Assembly (NCBI RefSeq): GCF_000265425.1
Contig: NC_018014.1
Location: 1,798,001 to 1,862,000, forward strand
Direction: 5' to 3'
Length of the DNA: 64,000 nt
Origin: Terriglobus roseus DSM 18391
Lineage (GTDB): Bacteria; Acidobacteriota; Terriglobia; Terriglobales; Acidobacteriaceae
A program made the position numbers and the translations under genes. This document shows, piece after piece, positions 45,614 to 54,272 of the stretch (position 1 is the first letter of the stretch; each line of letters opens with the position of its first letter). The notes under the pieces are model-generated. The model searched no databases. It was given only the letters and a program-made list of their open reading frames with translations, and was not told the DNA's origin.

Positions 45614-45919
45614 ATGAAGTTCATGAAGTACATGTTTATGATGTTGGCCACGCTGCTCATCGCGTCGCCGGTCTTCGCACAGGAAGCTGCTGCCAGCTCT
45701 TCCAAGGGCATGCTGTACATCGGCGCAGGTCTGGGCATGGCACTCGCTGCCGGTCTTTGCGGCCTGGCACAGGGTAAGGCAACGGCTTCGGCCGCTGAGG
45801 CACTCGCGCGCAATCCTGGCGCACGCCCCGGCATCTTCACCTTCCTCATCCTCGGTCTCGCCTTCATCGAATCGCTGGCTCTGTTCACGTTCGTCATCAT
45901 CTTCATCAAGCTCCAGTAG
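45614..45919 (+). CDS. atpE: ATP synthase F0 subunit c (AtpE)
   Basis: Ring-forming subunit. From ATG at 45614 (GGAG 7 bases upstream) the 101-residue protein begins with a signal-peptide-like stretch MKFMKYMFMMLATLLIASPVFA, cleavable after Ala, before the two-helix hairpin (KGMLYIGAGLGMALAAGLCG and FTFLILGLAFIESLALFTFV). The ion-binding carboxylate is Glu in FIESLAL. The polar loop is ARNPGAR. Gln in LAQGKATAS aligns, counting from that Arg, with Gln32 of the Na+-binding c subunit of Ilyobacter. The frame upstream (45491) reads across the repeat region and is unlikely to be coding. It is the last gene before the terminator; the F1 genes are not here. Confidence 0.9.
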   Translation: MKFMKYMFMMLATLLIASPVFAQEAAASSSKGMLYIGAGLGMALAAGLCGLAQGKATASAAEALARNPGARPGIFTFLILGLAFIESLALFTFVIIFIKLQ

Positions 45920-45945
45920 TTCCTGCGCTGCATAAGCAGCCACAA

Positions 45946-45975
45946 GAAAGGCCCTCGCTTCGGCGAGGGCCTTTC
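45946..45975 (+). terminator. Terminator after atpE
   Basis: 13-bp perfect stem GAAAGGCCCTCGC / GCGAGGGCCTTTC with a TTCG tetraloop and TGTTT after it, 26 bases past the atpE stop codon. Strong; it may also serve the convergent PAP2 gene. Confidence 0.88.
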
Positions 45976-45994
45976 TGTTTGCATTTCGGATTGA

Positions 45995-46909
45995 CTACCG
46001 GATCTTGTCCGCGTGGTGATGGGCGCGATAGACATAGTGGCCGATGAGCCAGCCTGCGGCCGAGCCGATGAGGACGTCGGAGGGGAAGTGCTCCTGGCCA
46101 AGAACGCGCGTCACGGAGACGGCGCTGGCAGCGGTGTAAATGCCGAGTTGAGCCCATGGGCTGCGGTACTCGCCTGCGATGACGGCAGCAGAGGACCATG
46201 CGACCATGCTGTGGCCAGAGATGAAGGATGAGTCCGCGCCGGTCGAGCCAATGTAGAAGTTGCCGCGGGCGTTGTCAGCAAGGGGCCGCTCGCGGAACGA
46301 GGAGACCTTCACGAGCGCGTCTACGGCGTATGCTTCGACCCAGGCCTGCGATGCGAGGATGCCGGTCTCGCGTGCCTTTTCGTTGTGGACTACGGAACCG
46401 TAGAGAAACATGGCTGCAGGCGCCGCGATGAAGCCGTCCCGGCCTGCGTCGGAGACGTTGATTGCGGTCTGATTGAAACTGGCATCGTGGCTGACGACAT
46501 CGCGCATGGTATGCGTGTCGGTAGCGAAGGCAGCGGCGGCGGCGCCGGCCAGCGGAAGCAGGTAGGCAAGATCTCGCGTGCGGATGTAGATGGGTGAGAC
46601 GACGATATGGCCGGCGTCCGCCAGCATATGACGCGGTGTATTGCGAAGCGTCACAGGGGAGTGAGGCTGATCCTGTAATGGCAGGTCGGTATTCATCGCA
46701 GGTGAGCCGGACTGTGGGGCGTCCGCTGCGTGTACCGCTGAGGGGGCATCGGGTAGATTGTCCGTCGCCACAAGCGATGAGGAAAGTGCCAACTGAGCAG
46801 ATGACGGTCGAGCCGTCATTGCCATGGCGGCGCAGACGAGCGCGAGCCAGCCCGATGTCTTACGGTGGTTACGGCGAAGGATGCTGGCGGCGGGGGAGTC
46901 CGATGTCAT
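45995..46909 (-). CDS. PAP2-family membrane-associated phosphatase
   Basis: 304 residues from ATG at 46909 with a signal peptide (GWLALVCAAMAMTARPSSAQ) and a periplasmic or membrane-embedded PAP2 domain. Acid-phosphatase motifs are KVSSFRERPL (K-x6-RP), FISGHSM (SGH), and TRVLGQEHFPSDVLIG (R-x5-H-x3-D). Substrates of such proteins include lipid phosphates and undecaprenyl pyrophosphate. The open frame reaches to 47086, but this would overlap nuoN and lacks a better start. It follows the nuo operon on the same strand; a hairpin lies between. Confidence 0.85.
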   Translation of the reverse strand: MTSDSPAASILRRNHRKTSGWLALVCAAMAMTARPSSAQLALSSSLVATDNLPDAPSAVHAADAPQSGSPAMNTDLPLQDQPHSPVTLRNTPRHMLADAGHIVVSPIYIRTRDLAYLLPLAGAAAAAFATDTHTMRDVVSHDASFNQTAINVSDAGRDGFIAAPAAMFLYGSVVHNEKARETGILASQAWVEAYAVDALVKVSSFRERPLADNARGNFYIGSTGADSSFISGHSMVAWSSAAVIAGEYRSPWAQLGIYTAASAVSVTRVLGQEHFPSDVLIGSAAGWLIGHYVYRAHHHADKIR

Positions 46910-46966
46910 CCATATAGGCTCTCGAAACGGCCTTAACCCTGACTGAAGAATCGGACCGCAAATGCG

Positions 46967-46995
46967 AACAGGATGCGCCAAAAGCGCATCCTGTT
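46967..46995. terminator. Hairpin after nuoN
   Basis: 12-bp stem AACAGGATGCGC / GCGCATCCTGTT with a 5-base loop, 26 bases past the nuoN stop codon on the minus strand. The plus-strand side ends in a TTTT run, the minus-strand side does not, so termination of the nuo operon here is likely but not strong. Confidence 0.6.
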
Positions 46996-47021
46996 TTGCA
47001 TGGCGAAGGATCTCGCGCAGT

Positions 47022-48590
47022 CTAGTGGAGCGCAGCCGGATCGCTGACGGTATTGTCTGTCGCAACACCAGCCGGTGCGGTCGCAATGGCGGCTACCTGT
47101 GCCATGGTCAGCACGCGTCCCGGCGCGATGCCAAGCAGCAGAGTCGCGCCGACGGCTGCGGCCAGCGCAACATACGACGGAACGCGTGTGCTGGTCGGCG
47201 TTGTGAAGTAGCCGGTCGGGCGCTGCAGCAGTGCAGGACCGGTCTGGCTTCCAAGCGCATAATCTGCAAACTCGGCGGTGGCGGGCGCGGTGTAGAGGCG
47301 CACGATCAGTCGCAGATAGTAGAAGCAGGCGACGCCGGAGTTCAGCAGGCCGATGATTGCCAGATTGACGTGGCCGGTGTGCATGACTGCCGTGAAGACG
47401 TAAAACTTGCCGAAGAAGCCGCCGGTAAAGGGAATACCGATCATCGACAGCAGGAAGAACGTCAGAGCGGCGCCCAGTACAGGATGGCGCAGAGCTAGTC
47501 CGGTGTAGTCTTCGCCGGTGCGGAGACGCTCCTGGTAGCCGGTGACGAGCGAGATGACGATGAAGGCACCGACGTTCATCGCGGCGTATGCAGCCGAGTA
47601 GAAGGCCGCGGCGGCGATACCGTCGGTGGGCAGGGCAGTGAAAGCGGCGATCAGGTAGCCGGCGTGAGCAATGGACGAGTAAGCCAGCATGCGCTTCACG
47701 TCGCGCTGCATCAGCGCACCCAGGTTGCCGATGCACATGCTGAGCACGGAGATGATCGCCATGAGGATCTGCCAGCGCGGCTGCAGCATGGCGTAGCCGG
47801 AGAACAGGATGCGCAGGAGAACGGCAAATGCAGCGGCCTTGGGAGCAGTCGACATCATGCCGACGACGGGCGCCGGTGCGCCCTGGTAGACGTCAGGCGT
47901 CCAGACATGGAAGGGAGCTGCGGAGACCTTGAAGCCAATGCCGATGATGATCATCGCGACCGCGAGAACGGCCAGGATCGGCGTCTGTGTCTGCGTCATG
48001 GCCTGCGCAACGACTGTCAGGTTCGTCGAGCCGGTTGCGCCGAAGGTAAGAGCGATGCCATAGAGGAAGAAGGCCGTGGCGAAGGAGCCGAGAAGGAAGT
48101 ACTTCAGCGAACTCTCGGTGCCGGTGGCCTGGCCCTTGCGGAAGCCCGCCATGATGTAGGTGGAGATGGACGAGATCTCGAGTCCGATGAACACCATCAG
48201 CAACTCGGTCGAGCAGCACATCAGCATCATGCCGACGGCGCCGAAACAGACCAGCGCGTAGTACTCACCGGCATGCGATTCCTTGCGGTCCAGAAAGTCC
48301 AGCGAAGTGAGCAGCGTGGCGACGACGACGAGGCCGATGATGACCTGGAAGAAGATTGAGTAGCTATCCACACGAATGGAGTCGTGGAAGGCATTCATGA
48401 TGCCCAGGTGAAGCTGCCAAAGGCTGATGCAGGTAGCTGCGACTCCACCAAAGATGGCAAGCCAGCCCAGCGACTTGCGCGAGCGCGAAGCGGGCAGCAC
48501 CGGCTCCAGCAGCATGATGATCACGCCAACGATGGTGAGCACATACTCCGGCAACAGCGCGAGAAAGTTGTTTCCGAGCGAATCCAACAT
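47022..48590 (-). CDS. nuoN: NADH-quinone oxidoreductase subunit N
   Basis: Antiporter-like proton-pumping subunit of complex I, 522 residues of about 14 transmembrane helices. Typical segments include EYYALVCFGAVGMMLMCCSTELLMVFIGLEISSISTYIMAGF, with the conserved Glu in the fifth helix, the Lys-bearing GSFATAFFLYGIALTFGATGS, and KRMLAYSSIAHAGYLIAAF. It is the last nuo gene and starts exactly next to the nuoM stop codon. Confidence 0.93.
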   Translation of the reverse strand: MLDSLGNNFLALLPEYVLTIVGVIIMLLEPVLPASRSRKSLGWLAIFGGVAATCISLWQLHLGIMNAFHDSIRVDSYSIFFQVIIGLVVVATLLTSLDFLDRKESHAGEYYALVCFGAVGMMLMCCSTELLMVFIGLEISSISTYIMAGFRKGQATGTESSLKYFLLGSFATAFFLYGIALTFGATGSTNLTVVAQAMTQTQTPILAVLAVAMIIIGIGFKVSAAPFHVWTPDVYQGAPAPVVGMMSTAPKAAAFAVLLRILFSGYAMLQPRWQILMAIISVLSMCIGNLGALMQRDVKRMLAYSSIAHAGYLIAAFTALPTDGIAAAAFYSAAYAAMNVGAFIVISLVTGYQERLRTGEDYTGLALRHPVLGAALTFFLLSMIGIPFTGGFFGKFYVFTAVMHTGHVNLAIIGLLNSGVACFYYLRLIVRLYTAPATAEFADYALGSQTGPALLQRPTGYFTTPTSTRVPSYVALAAAVGATLLLGIAPGRVLTMAQVAAIATAPAGVATDNTVSDPAALH

Positions 48591-50210
48591 CTAGCGGGCG
48601 CCTCCTGCTACGGGTACTTCGGGGCTTGTCCCCACGGTGGTGGTAAGAGTTGCCGGCATGACGTGCACCGCACCAGGAGCGTTAATGCTCCAGTTGCCCA
48701 GACGATCGCCGAGCGGCAGAAGCGCGTCCATGATGGTCGGCGATGCAACGCCCATGTAGAGGAAGAGGACAACCATGGGCCACAGTGCAAGATGCTCGCG
48801 GACCGTGATGTCCCAGCCGCGCTTCTCGGCCGTCACAGACCCCAGGTTCGCGTAGAAGACGCGCTGGATCATGGTGAGCAGGTAAGCAGCGGAGAAGATG
48901 ACACCGGTTGTCCCGATGGTCGCCCACAGCCATGGGTGCGAGGAGAGCTGGGTCGAAGCAGCACCGGAGAGAATCAGGAACTCACCGACAAAGCTGTTCA
49001 ACATGGGCAGGCCAACGTTGGACAGCGCAGTGATGACAAAGAGCGTCACCATCCACGGAAGTTTGCCGGCGATGCCGCCAAGTTCGCGCATGTCGTAGGT
49101 GCCATAGCGCTCGTACAGGAAGCCCATCAGCAGGAAGAGCGCGCCACCCGAGATCCCGTGGTTCAGGATCTGGTACATGCCGCCGTCGAGGCCGTTGATG
49201 GTGAAGCTGAAGATGCCGAGCGTAATGAACGACAGGTGGCCCAGCGTGGAGAAGGCGGCCAGACGCTTCAGGTCGTTCTGGACAAGCGCAATGCATGCGC
49301 CGTAGACGATGCCGATAGCGCCAAGCGCGATCATCAGCGGTGCGATGCGGTGCGACTGCTCCGGGAAGAGCCCGAAGGAGTAACGCAGGATGCTGTACAG
49401 GCCGATCTTGCCGGCGAGCACCATCACAGCAGCGGTCGGTGCTTCGCTGATGGCGTCGGAGAGCCAGCCATGCAGCGGGAAGACCGGGACCTTGACCGCG
49501 AAGGCCAGCAGAAAAGCGAGCGACGCGAGCCAGAGCGCGGTCGAGGTACCGGGAATCGCGTGTGCCGTTGCAAGCGCAATCAGACGCGGCATCTCAAAGG
49601 TGCCCGTCTTCGCGTAGATCCAGATCACGCCAACCAGCAGAATCGCCGAAGGGATGAAGTTGTAGAGGAAGTACTTCATCGCAGCTCTGTTGCGGTTGCT
49701 GGTGCGACCGAAGATGGCGATCATCACCGTCATCGGAACCAGCGCCATCTCGAAGAACGCGTAGAAGAGGAACAGATCCAGCGAAGCGAAGACGCCGAGC
49801 ATGGCGACCTGCTGCAGCAGGAAGAGTACGTAGAACAGCTTGCGGCGCGAAGCGATTGCGTTCCACGAAGCGAGGACACCCAGAGGTGCAAGCAGGCCCG
49901 ACAGGACGAGCAGCCACATGGACAGACCATCCACACCCAGGTGATAGCGGATGAGCGGGGAAGGGATCCAGAATTTGTTCTGCTCGAATGCAAAGGCAGA
50001 GATGCCCGAGCCGGCAGCACCCAGGTTGAGGACGGTGTGCGCCTCAACAAAGTGTGCGGGCAAATGCAGGGTCATGACGAAGGTGATCAGCGTGATCACC
50101 AGCGCGCCCCACTGTTGCAGACGACCGCGGTCGGGCAGCAGGGCAAGAATGCCCGCTCCCGCCAGTGGCGTGAGGATGATCAGCGAAAGGATGATGCCGT
50201 TCAGATTCAT
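48591..50210 (-). CDS. nuoM: NADH-quinone oxidoreductase subunit M
   Basis: Antiporter-like subunit of complex I, 539 residues, about 14 helices. Family features: FYAFFEMALVPMTVMIAIFG with the functional Glu, KVPVFPLHGWLSDAISEAPTAAVMVLAG, and NDLKRLAAFSTLGHLSFITLGIF, the Lys-containing discontinuous helix. It is followed by nuoN with no gap and preceded by nuoL with an 18-base gap. Confidence 0.94.
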   Translation of the reverse strand: MNLNGIILSLIILTPLAGAGILALLPDRGRLQQWGALVITLITFVMTLHLPAHFVEAHTVLNLGAAGSGISAFAFEQNKFWIPSPLIRYHLGVDGLSMWLLVLSGLLAPLGVLASWNAIASRRKLFYVLFLLQQVAMLGVFASLDLFLFYAFFEMALVPMTVMIAIFGRTSNRNRAAMKYFLYNFIPSAILLVGVIWIYAKTGTFEMPRLIALATAHAIPGTSTALWLASLAFLLAFAVKVPVFPLHGWLSDAISEAPTAAVMVLAGKIGLYSILRYSFGLFPEQSHRIAPLMIALGAIGIVYGACIALVQNDLKRLAAFSTLGHLSFITLGIFSFTINGLDGGMYQILNHGISGGALFLLMGFLYERYGTYDMRELGGIAGKLPWMVTLFVITALSNVGLPMLNSFVGEFLILSGAASTQLSSHPWLWATIGTTGVIFSAAYLLTMIQRVFYANLGSVTAEKRGWDITVREHLALWPMVVLFLYMGVASPTIMDALLPLGDRLGNWSINAPGAVHVMPATLTTTVGTSPEVPVAGGAR

Positions 50211-50228
50211 GGTGTCCTTTGCCGTCTC

Positions 50229-52274
50229 CTATTTCAGGTGCAGCGCGGCCTTGGTGGCGTGCTGTGTCAGAGAGCTGTAAGTCATGAGCAGGATGACGGC
50301 GGCAGCGCCAGCGGCGAGCCAGCCAGCGTACGAACGGATATTGCCGGACTGCATGCGGCGGGTGCCTTCGCCGGCCTGACGCGTCAGGAAGGTAGCGAAG
50401 GAACCCGAACCGTTGACGATGCCGGTGTCGACCAGACCGAGGAAGAGTACGCGCGAGACGATCTGGATCGGTGTGATGATCGCGAACTCATACAGCTCAT
50501 CGACGTAGTACTTGTTGGCGACTAGGTTGTAGACCGGGTTTCCGGTTGCCTTCGCACCCAGCGTGCCGGGCTTCTTGTAGTAGAAGACGTACGCAGCAAG
50601 GAATCCGATGAGCGCAACCAGGACAGAGACGCCCGCGAGGCCAAGTTCAAGGCCATGCGAAACCTGATCCGCGTTCGTTGCGTTCTGAGCTTCCGTCGTC
50701 AGAGCGAAGACGGGATCCAGGAAGTGTTCAAAGTGGTTCGAACCACCCAGAGCCTGCGGGATACCGACCCAGCCGCCAACGACAGAAAGAATTGCAAGGA
50801 TAACGAGCGGCGCCAGCATGACCCATGGCGACTCATGCACGCCATGCGAGTGTGCAGCCTGTCCGCTATCGTGCTCTGCTTCGCCTGCGTGGTGTGCGGC
50901 ATGCGCGTCCGCGCCCAGATGTGCCTCATCGAAGCGCTCCGCACCAAAGAAGGTCTTGAACCACAGGCGGAACATGTAGAACGAAGTCAGGCCGGCAGTG
51001 ATGACGCCAACCACCCAAAGCAGCATGTGCAACGGATTCGGCGAGCTGAAGGTGCGGTAGAGAATCTCGTCCTTCGAGAAGAAGCCGGCCAGCGGCGGAA
51101 TGCCGGCGATGGCGATGACGCCCGCAGACATCGTCAGGAAGGTGATGGGAGTGCGCTTGCGCATGCCGCCCATGACGCGCATGTCCTGCTCGCCGCTGAG
51201 CGCGTGAATCACCGAACCGGCTGCGAGGAAGAGCAGTGCCTTGAAGAAGGCATGTGTCATCAGGTGGAAGACAGCAGCGGAGTACGCCGCAACACCACAG
51301 CCCAAGAACATGTAGCCAAGCTGCGAGATCGTCGAGTAGGCCAGCACACGCTTGATGTCATGCTGCACGACGCCGATGGTGGCCGCGAAGAGAGCGGTAG
51401 CCGCACCGATGATCGCCACGACACCGAGCGCATAAGGCGAACGATCGAACAACACGTGCGAACGGCAGACCAGGTAGACGCCCGCCGTGACCATCGTGGC
51501 CGCGTGGATCAGTGCGGAGACGGGCGTGGGGCCTTCCATTGCATCCGGCAGCCAGACGTACAGCGGAATCTGTGCAGACTTACCCGCCGCGCCGACGAGC
51601 AGCAACAGTGCAATAGCGGTCAGGAAACCGCCGTGCAGCTCCGGGTGGTGATTGATCGCGCTGAAAATCTCTACAAAGCTGAGTGTGCCGAAGTGCTGGA
51701 TCATCAGGAACATCGCCAGCAGGAAGCCGAAGTCGCCCACACGGTTCGCAACGAATGCTTTGCGTCCCGCAGCATTGGCGCTGGGCTTCTGCCAGTAGAA
51801 GCCGATGAGCAGGTAGGAAGCGAGGCCCACGCCTTCCCAGCCGACGAAGAGTAGCAGGAAGCTTTCAGCCAGGACCAGCACCAGCATGAAGAACATGAAC
51901 AGGTTCAGGAAGGCGAAGAAGCGCCAGTAACCCTCTTCTTGCGCCATGTAACCGGCCGAGTAGATGTGGATCAGGAAGCCGACGCCCGTAACGACCGCCA
52001 GCATGATCAGCGTCAGGTGATCGACCATGAACGCGAAACGAACGGTGAGAGCCGATGTCTGGATCCACGGGCTTGATGCTGCGGTGATCTGCAGAACGTC
52101 ATGCGAGAGCATGTGCTGCCACAGCCAGGCGACCAGCGCTGCAGGCAGAGCGGTAAAGAGGAGTGCGATGGCGGCTACGCCCGCGCGCGGCAGTCTACGG
52201 CCGATTGTGCCGTTGAGCACGAAGCCGAGGAAGGGCAGCAGCGGGATGAACCAGAGCAGATGTTCAATCTTCAT
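50229..52274 (-). CDS. nuoL: NADH-quinone oxidoreductase subunit L
   Basis: Largest membrane subunit of complex I, 681 residues. It has 14 core helices plus the C-terminal lateral helix. Conserved parts are FMLVLVLAESFLLLFVGWEGVGLASYLLIGFY with the Glu, KSAQIPLYVWLPDAMEGPTPVSALIHAATMV, and KRVLAYSTISQLGYMFLG. A His- and Ala-rich stretch at about residues 455-475 (HLGADAHAAHHAGEAEHDSG) is an expected loop of variable sequence. It lies between nuoK (22 bases upstream) and nuoM. Confidence 0.95.
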   Translation of the reverse strand: MKIEHLLWFIPLLPFLGFVLNGTIGRRLPRAGVAAIALLFTALPAALVAWLWQHMLSHDVLQITAASSPWIQTSALTVRFAFMVDHLTLIMLAVVTGVGFLIHIYSAGYMAQEEGYWRFFAFLNLFMFFMLVLVLAESFLLLFVGWEGVGLASYLLIGFYWQKPSANAAGRKAFVANRVGDFGFLLAMFLMIQHFGTLSFVEIFSAINHHPELHGGFLTAIALLLLVGAAGKSAQIPLYVWLPDAMEGPTPVSALIHAATMVTAGVYLVCRSHVLFDRSPYALGVVAIIGAATALFAATIGVVQHDIKRVLAYSTISQLGYMFLGCGVAAYSAAVFHLMTHAFFKALLFLAAGSVIHALSGEQDMRVMGGMRKRTPITFLTMSAGVIAIAGIPPLAGFFSKDEILYRTFSSPNPLHMLLWVVGVITAGLTSFYMFRLWFKTFFGAERFDEAHLGADAHAAHHAGEAEHDSGQAAHSHGVHESPWVMLAPLVILAILSVVGGWVGIPQALGGSNHFEHFLDPVFALTTEAQNATNADQVSHGLELGLAGVSVLVALIGFLAAYVFYYKKPGTLGAKATGNPVYNLVANKYYVDELYEFAIITPIQIVSRVLFLGLVDTGIVNGSGSFATFLTRQAGEGTRRMQSGNIRSYAGWLAAGAAAVILLMTYSSLTQHATKAALHLK

Positions 52275-52295
52275 TGGAAGGTCTTCGGTCTCCGC

Positions 52296-52598
52296 TTAGT
52301 TCTTCATCAGGTTGATGCTGTCCACGTCCAGTGTCTGGCGCGTCCGGAAGATGGCGATGATGATAGCGAGTCCTACCGCAGCCTCAGCCGCTGCAACCAC
52401 CATCACGAAAAACACAAACAGCTGGCCCTGTACGGCATGGTGCATGTGCGAGAAGGCCACAAAAGTCAGGTTCACCGCATTCAGCATCAACTCAATCGAC
52501 ATGAAGACGGTGATGATATTGCGCTTGATCAGGAACGCGCCGATGCCGATGCAGAACAGAATCGCGGCGAGGATCAGGTAGTAGTAGATGGGCACCAT
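52296..52598 (-). CDS. nuoK: NADH-quinone oxidoreductase subunit K
   Basis: Small three-helix complex I subunit (100 residues), homologous to MrpC. It begins with [22 protein letters not shown]. The second helix, [19 protein letters not shown], has the conserved Glu that is part of the proton channel, and the third, [21 protein letters not shown], carries another Glu. It starts four bases after nuoJ ends. Complex I here therefore has a normal small-subunit order J-K-L. Confidence 0.94.
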   Translation of the reverse strand: MVPIYYYLILAAILFCIGIGAFLIKRNIITVFMSIELMLNAVNLTFVAFSHMHHAVQGQLFVFFVMVVAAAEAAVGLAIIIAIFRTRQTLDVDSINLMKN

Positions 52599-52601
52599 GC
52601 T

Positions 52602-53108
52602 TTAGTTCTCCTTCCGCGCAAGCACGACCGCGCCCAGGATCGCGACGAGGATAAGGATCGACGTGACTTCAAACGGCAGCAGCAGGTCCGTGAACAACAC
52701 GCGGCTGATGGCAGCCATGTTGCTGACACCATTGTTCAGCTCACCGCCAAAGGTCGCGTAACCCAGCGTCGTGCGCTCATGCAGGAAGGTGTAGACCAGC
52801 AGGGCAAGCACACCAACCACACCGGGAACGCCGGCGAAGTAAGCTGCCTTTGAACCACGGGTACGTTCTTCCTCGCCGGCATTGAGCAACATGATGACGA
52901 AGGTGAACAGCACCATGATGGCGCCGGAATAGACGATAACCTGCGCAGCCGCGAGGAACTCAGCGCCCAGCGTCCAGTAGATGACGGCAAGCGACATCAT
53001 GACGACCACGAGCGAAAGGGCAGAGTTGATGGGATGGCGCTGAAAGAGGAGATTCAGCGCGCTCACCACACATATCGCCGCGAAGATGAAGAAGAGCGCA
53101 GTTTGCAT
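52602..53108 (-). CDS. nuoJ: NADH-quinone oxidoreductase subunit J
   Basis: Five-helix membrane subunit, 168 residues. It begins with LFFIFAAICVVSALNLLFQRHPINSALSLVVVMMSLAVIYW. The typical FLAAAQVIVYSGAIMVLFTFVIMLLN follows, the third helix that bends during catalysis. Between nuoH and this gene there are only 84 bases, so the normal neighbour nuoI is absent. Confidence 0.93.
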   Translation of the reverse strand: MQTALFFIFAAICVVSALNLLFQRHPINSALSLVVVMMSLAVIYWTLGAEFLAAAQVIVYSGAIMVLFTFVIMLLNAGEEERTRGSKAAYFAGVPGVVGVLALLVYTFLHERTTLGYATFGGELNNGVSNMAAISRVLFTDLLLPFEVTSILILVAILGAVVLARKEN

Positions 53109-53192
53109 CGGTCCGGCAAGTCCTTACAAAAGGCAGAAGCGTTAGGGGGTGAACTTAGGGGCTTCACCCGATTGTAAATGCGGTCGCCCGCG

Positions 53193-54248
53193 TTATCCGT
53201 GGATTGCGAGCACAAGTGCGGTGATCACGATATTGACCATCGCCAGGGGCAGCAGCCACTTCCAGCCGAAACTCATCAGCTGGTCATAACGGAAGCGCGG
53301 CAGAGTCGAGCGCACCCAGATATACAGGAACAGAAAGCAGAAGACTTTGAAGATGAACCACAGAATAGGGAAGATCGCCGACAGGATTGGTCCGCCGAAG
53401 TTATCCGGTAGCAGATGACCCAGCGGGGAAGTCGCGCCGCCAAAAAAGAGCAGCGTGGCGACGCAGGAGACGGTGATCATGTTCGCGTATTCCGCCATGA
53501 AGAACATGGCGAACTTCATCGACGAATACTCGGTGTGATAGCCGGCAACCAGCTCCGACTCTGCTTCCGGAAGATCGAATGGCGCGCGGTTGGTCTCGGC
53601 GTATGCGGCCATCAGGTAGATGAAGAAACCCAGGAGCTGAGGCCAGATGTTCCAGCTCAGCAGGCCGTGGTGCGCCTGCGACCCTACAATGTCGCGAAGG
53701 CGCAGCGATCCCGCGCGCATGACAACGCCCACCAGCGACAGGCCGAGCGCCAGCTCGTAGCTGATGATCTGCGCTGAGGCGCGCAACGAACCCAGCAGAG
53801 AGTACTTGTTGTTCGAAGACCAGCCCGAAAGCGCGATGCCGTACACACCAACCGAAGTAATGCCCAGGACGACGAGCAGGCCGATGTTGATGTCGGAGAT
53901 CTCGAAGAGGCTGACGCCGCGGTAGGTGAAGATCGAACCGAAGGGCACCACGGCGATCGAGATCAGCGCGCAGGAGAGTGCGATGACGGGCGCGATGACG
54001 AACAGCGGCCGCTCGACTGCGAGCGGCATCAGGTCTTCCTTGAGAAAGAGCTTGAGGCCGTCAACCAGCGGTTGCAGCAGGCCGAACGGGCCGACCCGGC
54101 TGGGTCCCCAGCGATTCTGGATCAGGCCGATGACCTTCCGCTCCAGCAGTACCGTGTAGGCGACTGCTGTAAGCGTAATGACCAGCACGACCACGATCTT
54201 GAGGATCGTCAGGAGCAGGAAGATTTGGAAGTCGGAGAGATGCGTCAC
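53193..54248 (-). CDS. nuoH: NADH-quinone oxidoreductase subunit H
   Basis: Eight-helix membrane subunit that forms much of the quinone-entry channel, 351 residues. Conserved regions: LLERKVIGLIQNRWGPSRVGPFGLLQPLVDGLKLFLKED near the N-terminus, YSSMKFAMFFMAEYANM with several functional acidic and aromatic residues, and ETNRAPFDLPEAESELVAGYHTEY with the E-rich quinone-coupling loop. It follows nuoG and precedes nuoJ with an 84-base gap. Confidence 0.95.
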   Translation of the reverse strand: MTHLSDFQIFLLLTILKIVVVLVITLTAVAYTVLLERKVIGLIQNRWGPSRVGPFGLLQPLVDGLKLFLKEDLMPLAVERPLFVIAPVIALSCALISIAVVPFGSIFTYRGVSLFEISDINIGLLVVLGITSVGVYGIALSGWSSNNKYSLLGSLRASAQIISYELALGLSLVGVVMRAGSLRLRDIVGSQAHHGLLSWNIWPQLLGFFIYLMAAYAETNRAPFDLPEAESELVAGYHTEYSSMKFAMFFMAEYANMITVSCVATLLFFGGATSPLGHLLPDNFGGPILSAIFPILWFIFKVFCFLFLYIWVRSTLPRFRYDQLMSFGWKWLLPLAMVNIVITALVLAIHG

Positions 54249-54272
54249 GGCTATCGTTGTCCTGTTCTTGCG

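Noticed and set aside
48384..50525. A 713-codon plus-strand frame opposite nuoM/nuoN
   Set aside because: Antisense to real genes; the product is a string of charged residues with no hydrophobic core or motifs.
53109..53192. A nuoI gene between nuoH and nuoJ
   Set aside because: Only 84 bases, no 8Fe ferredoxin motif.
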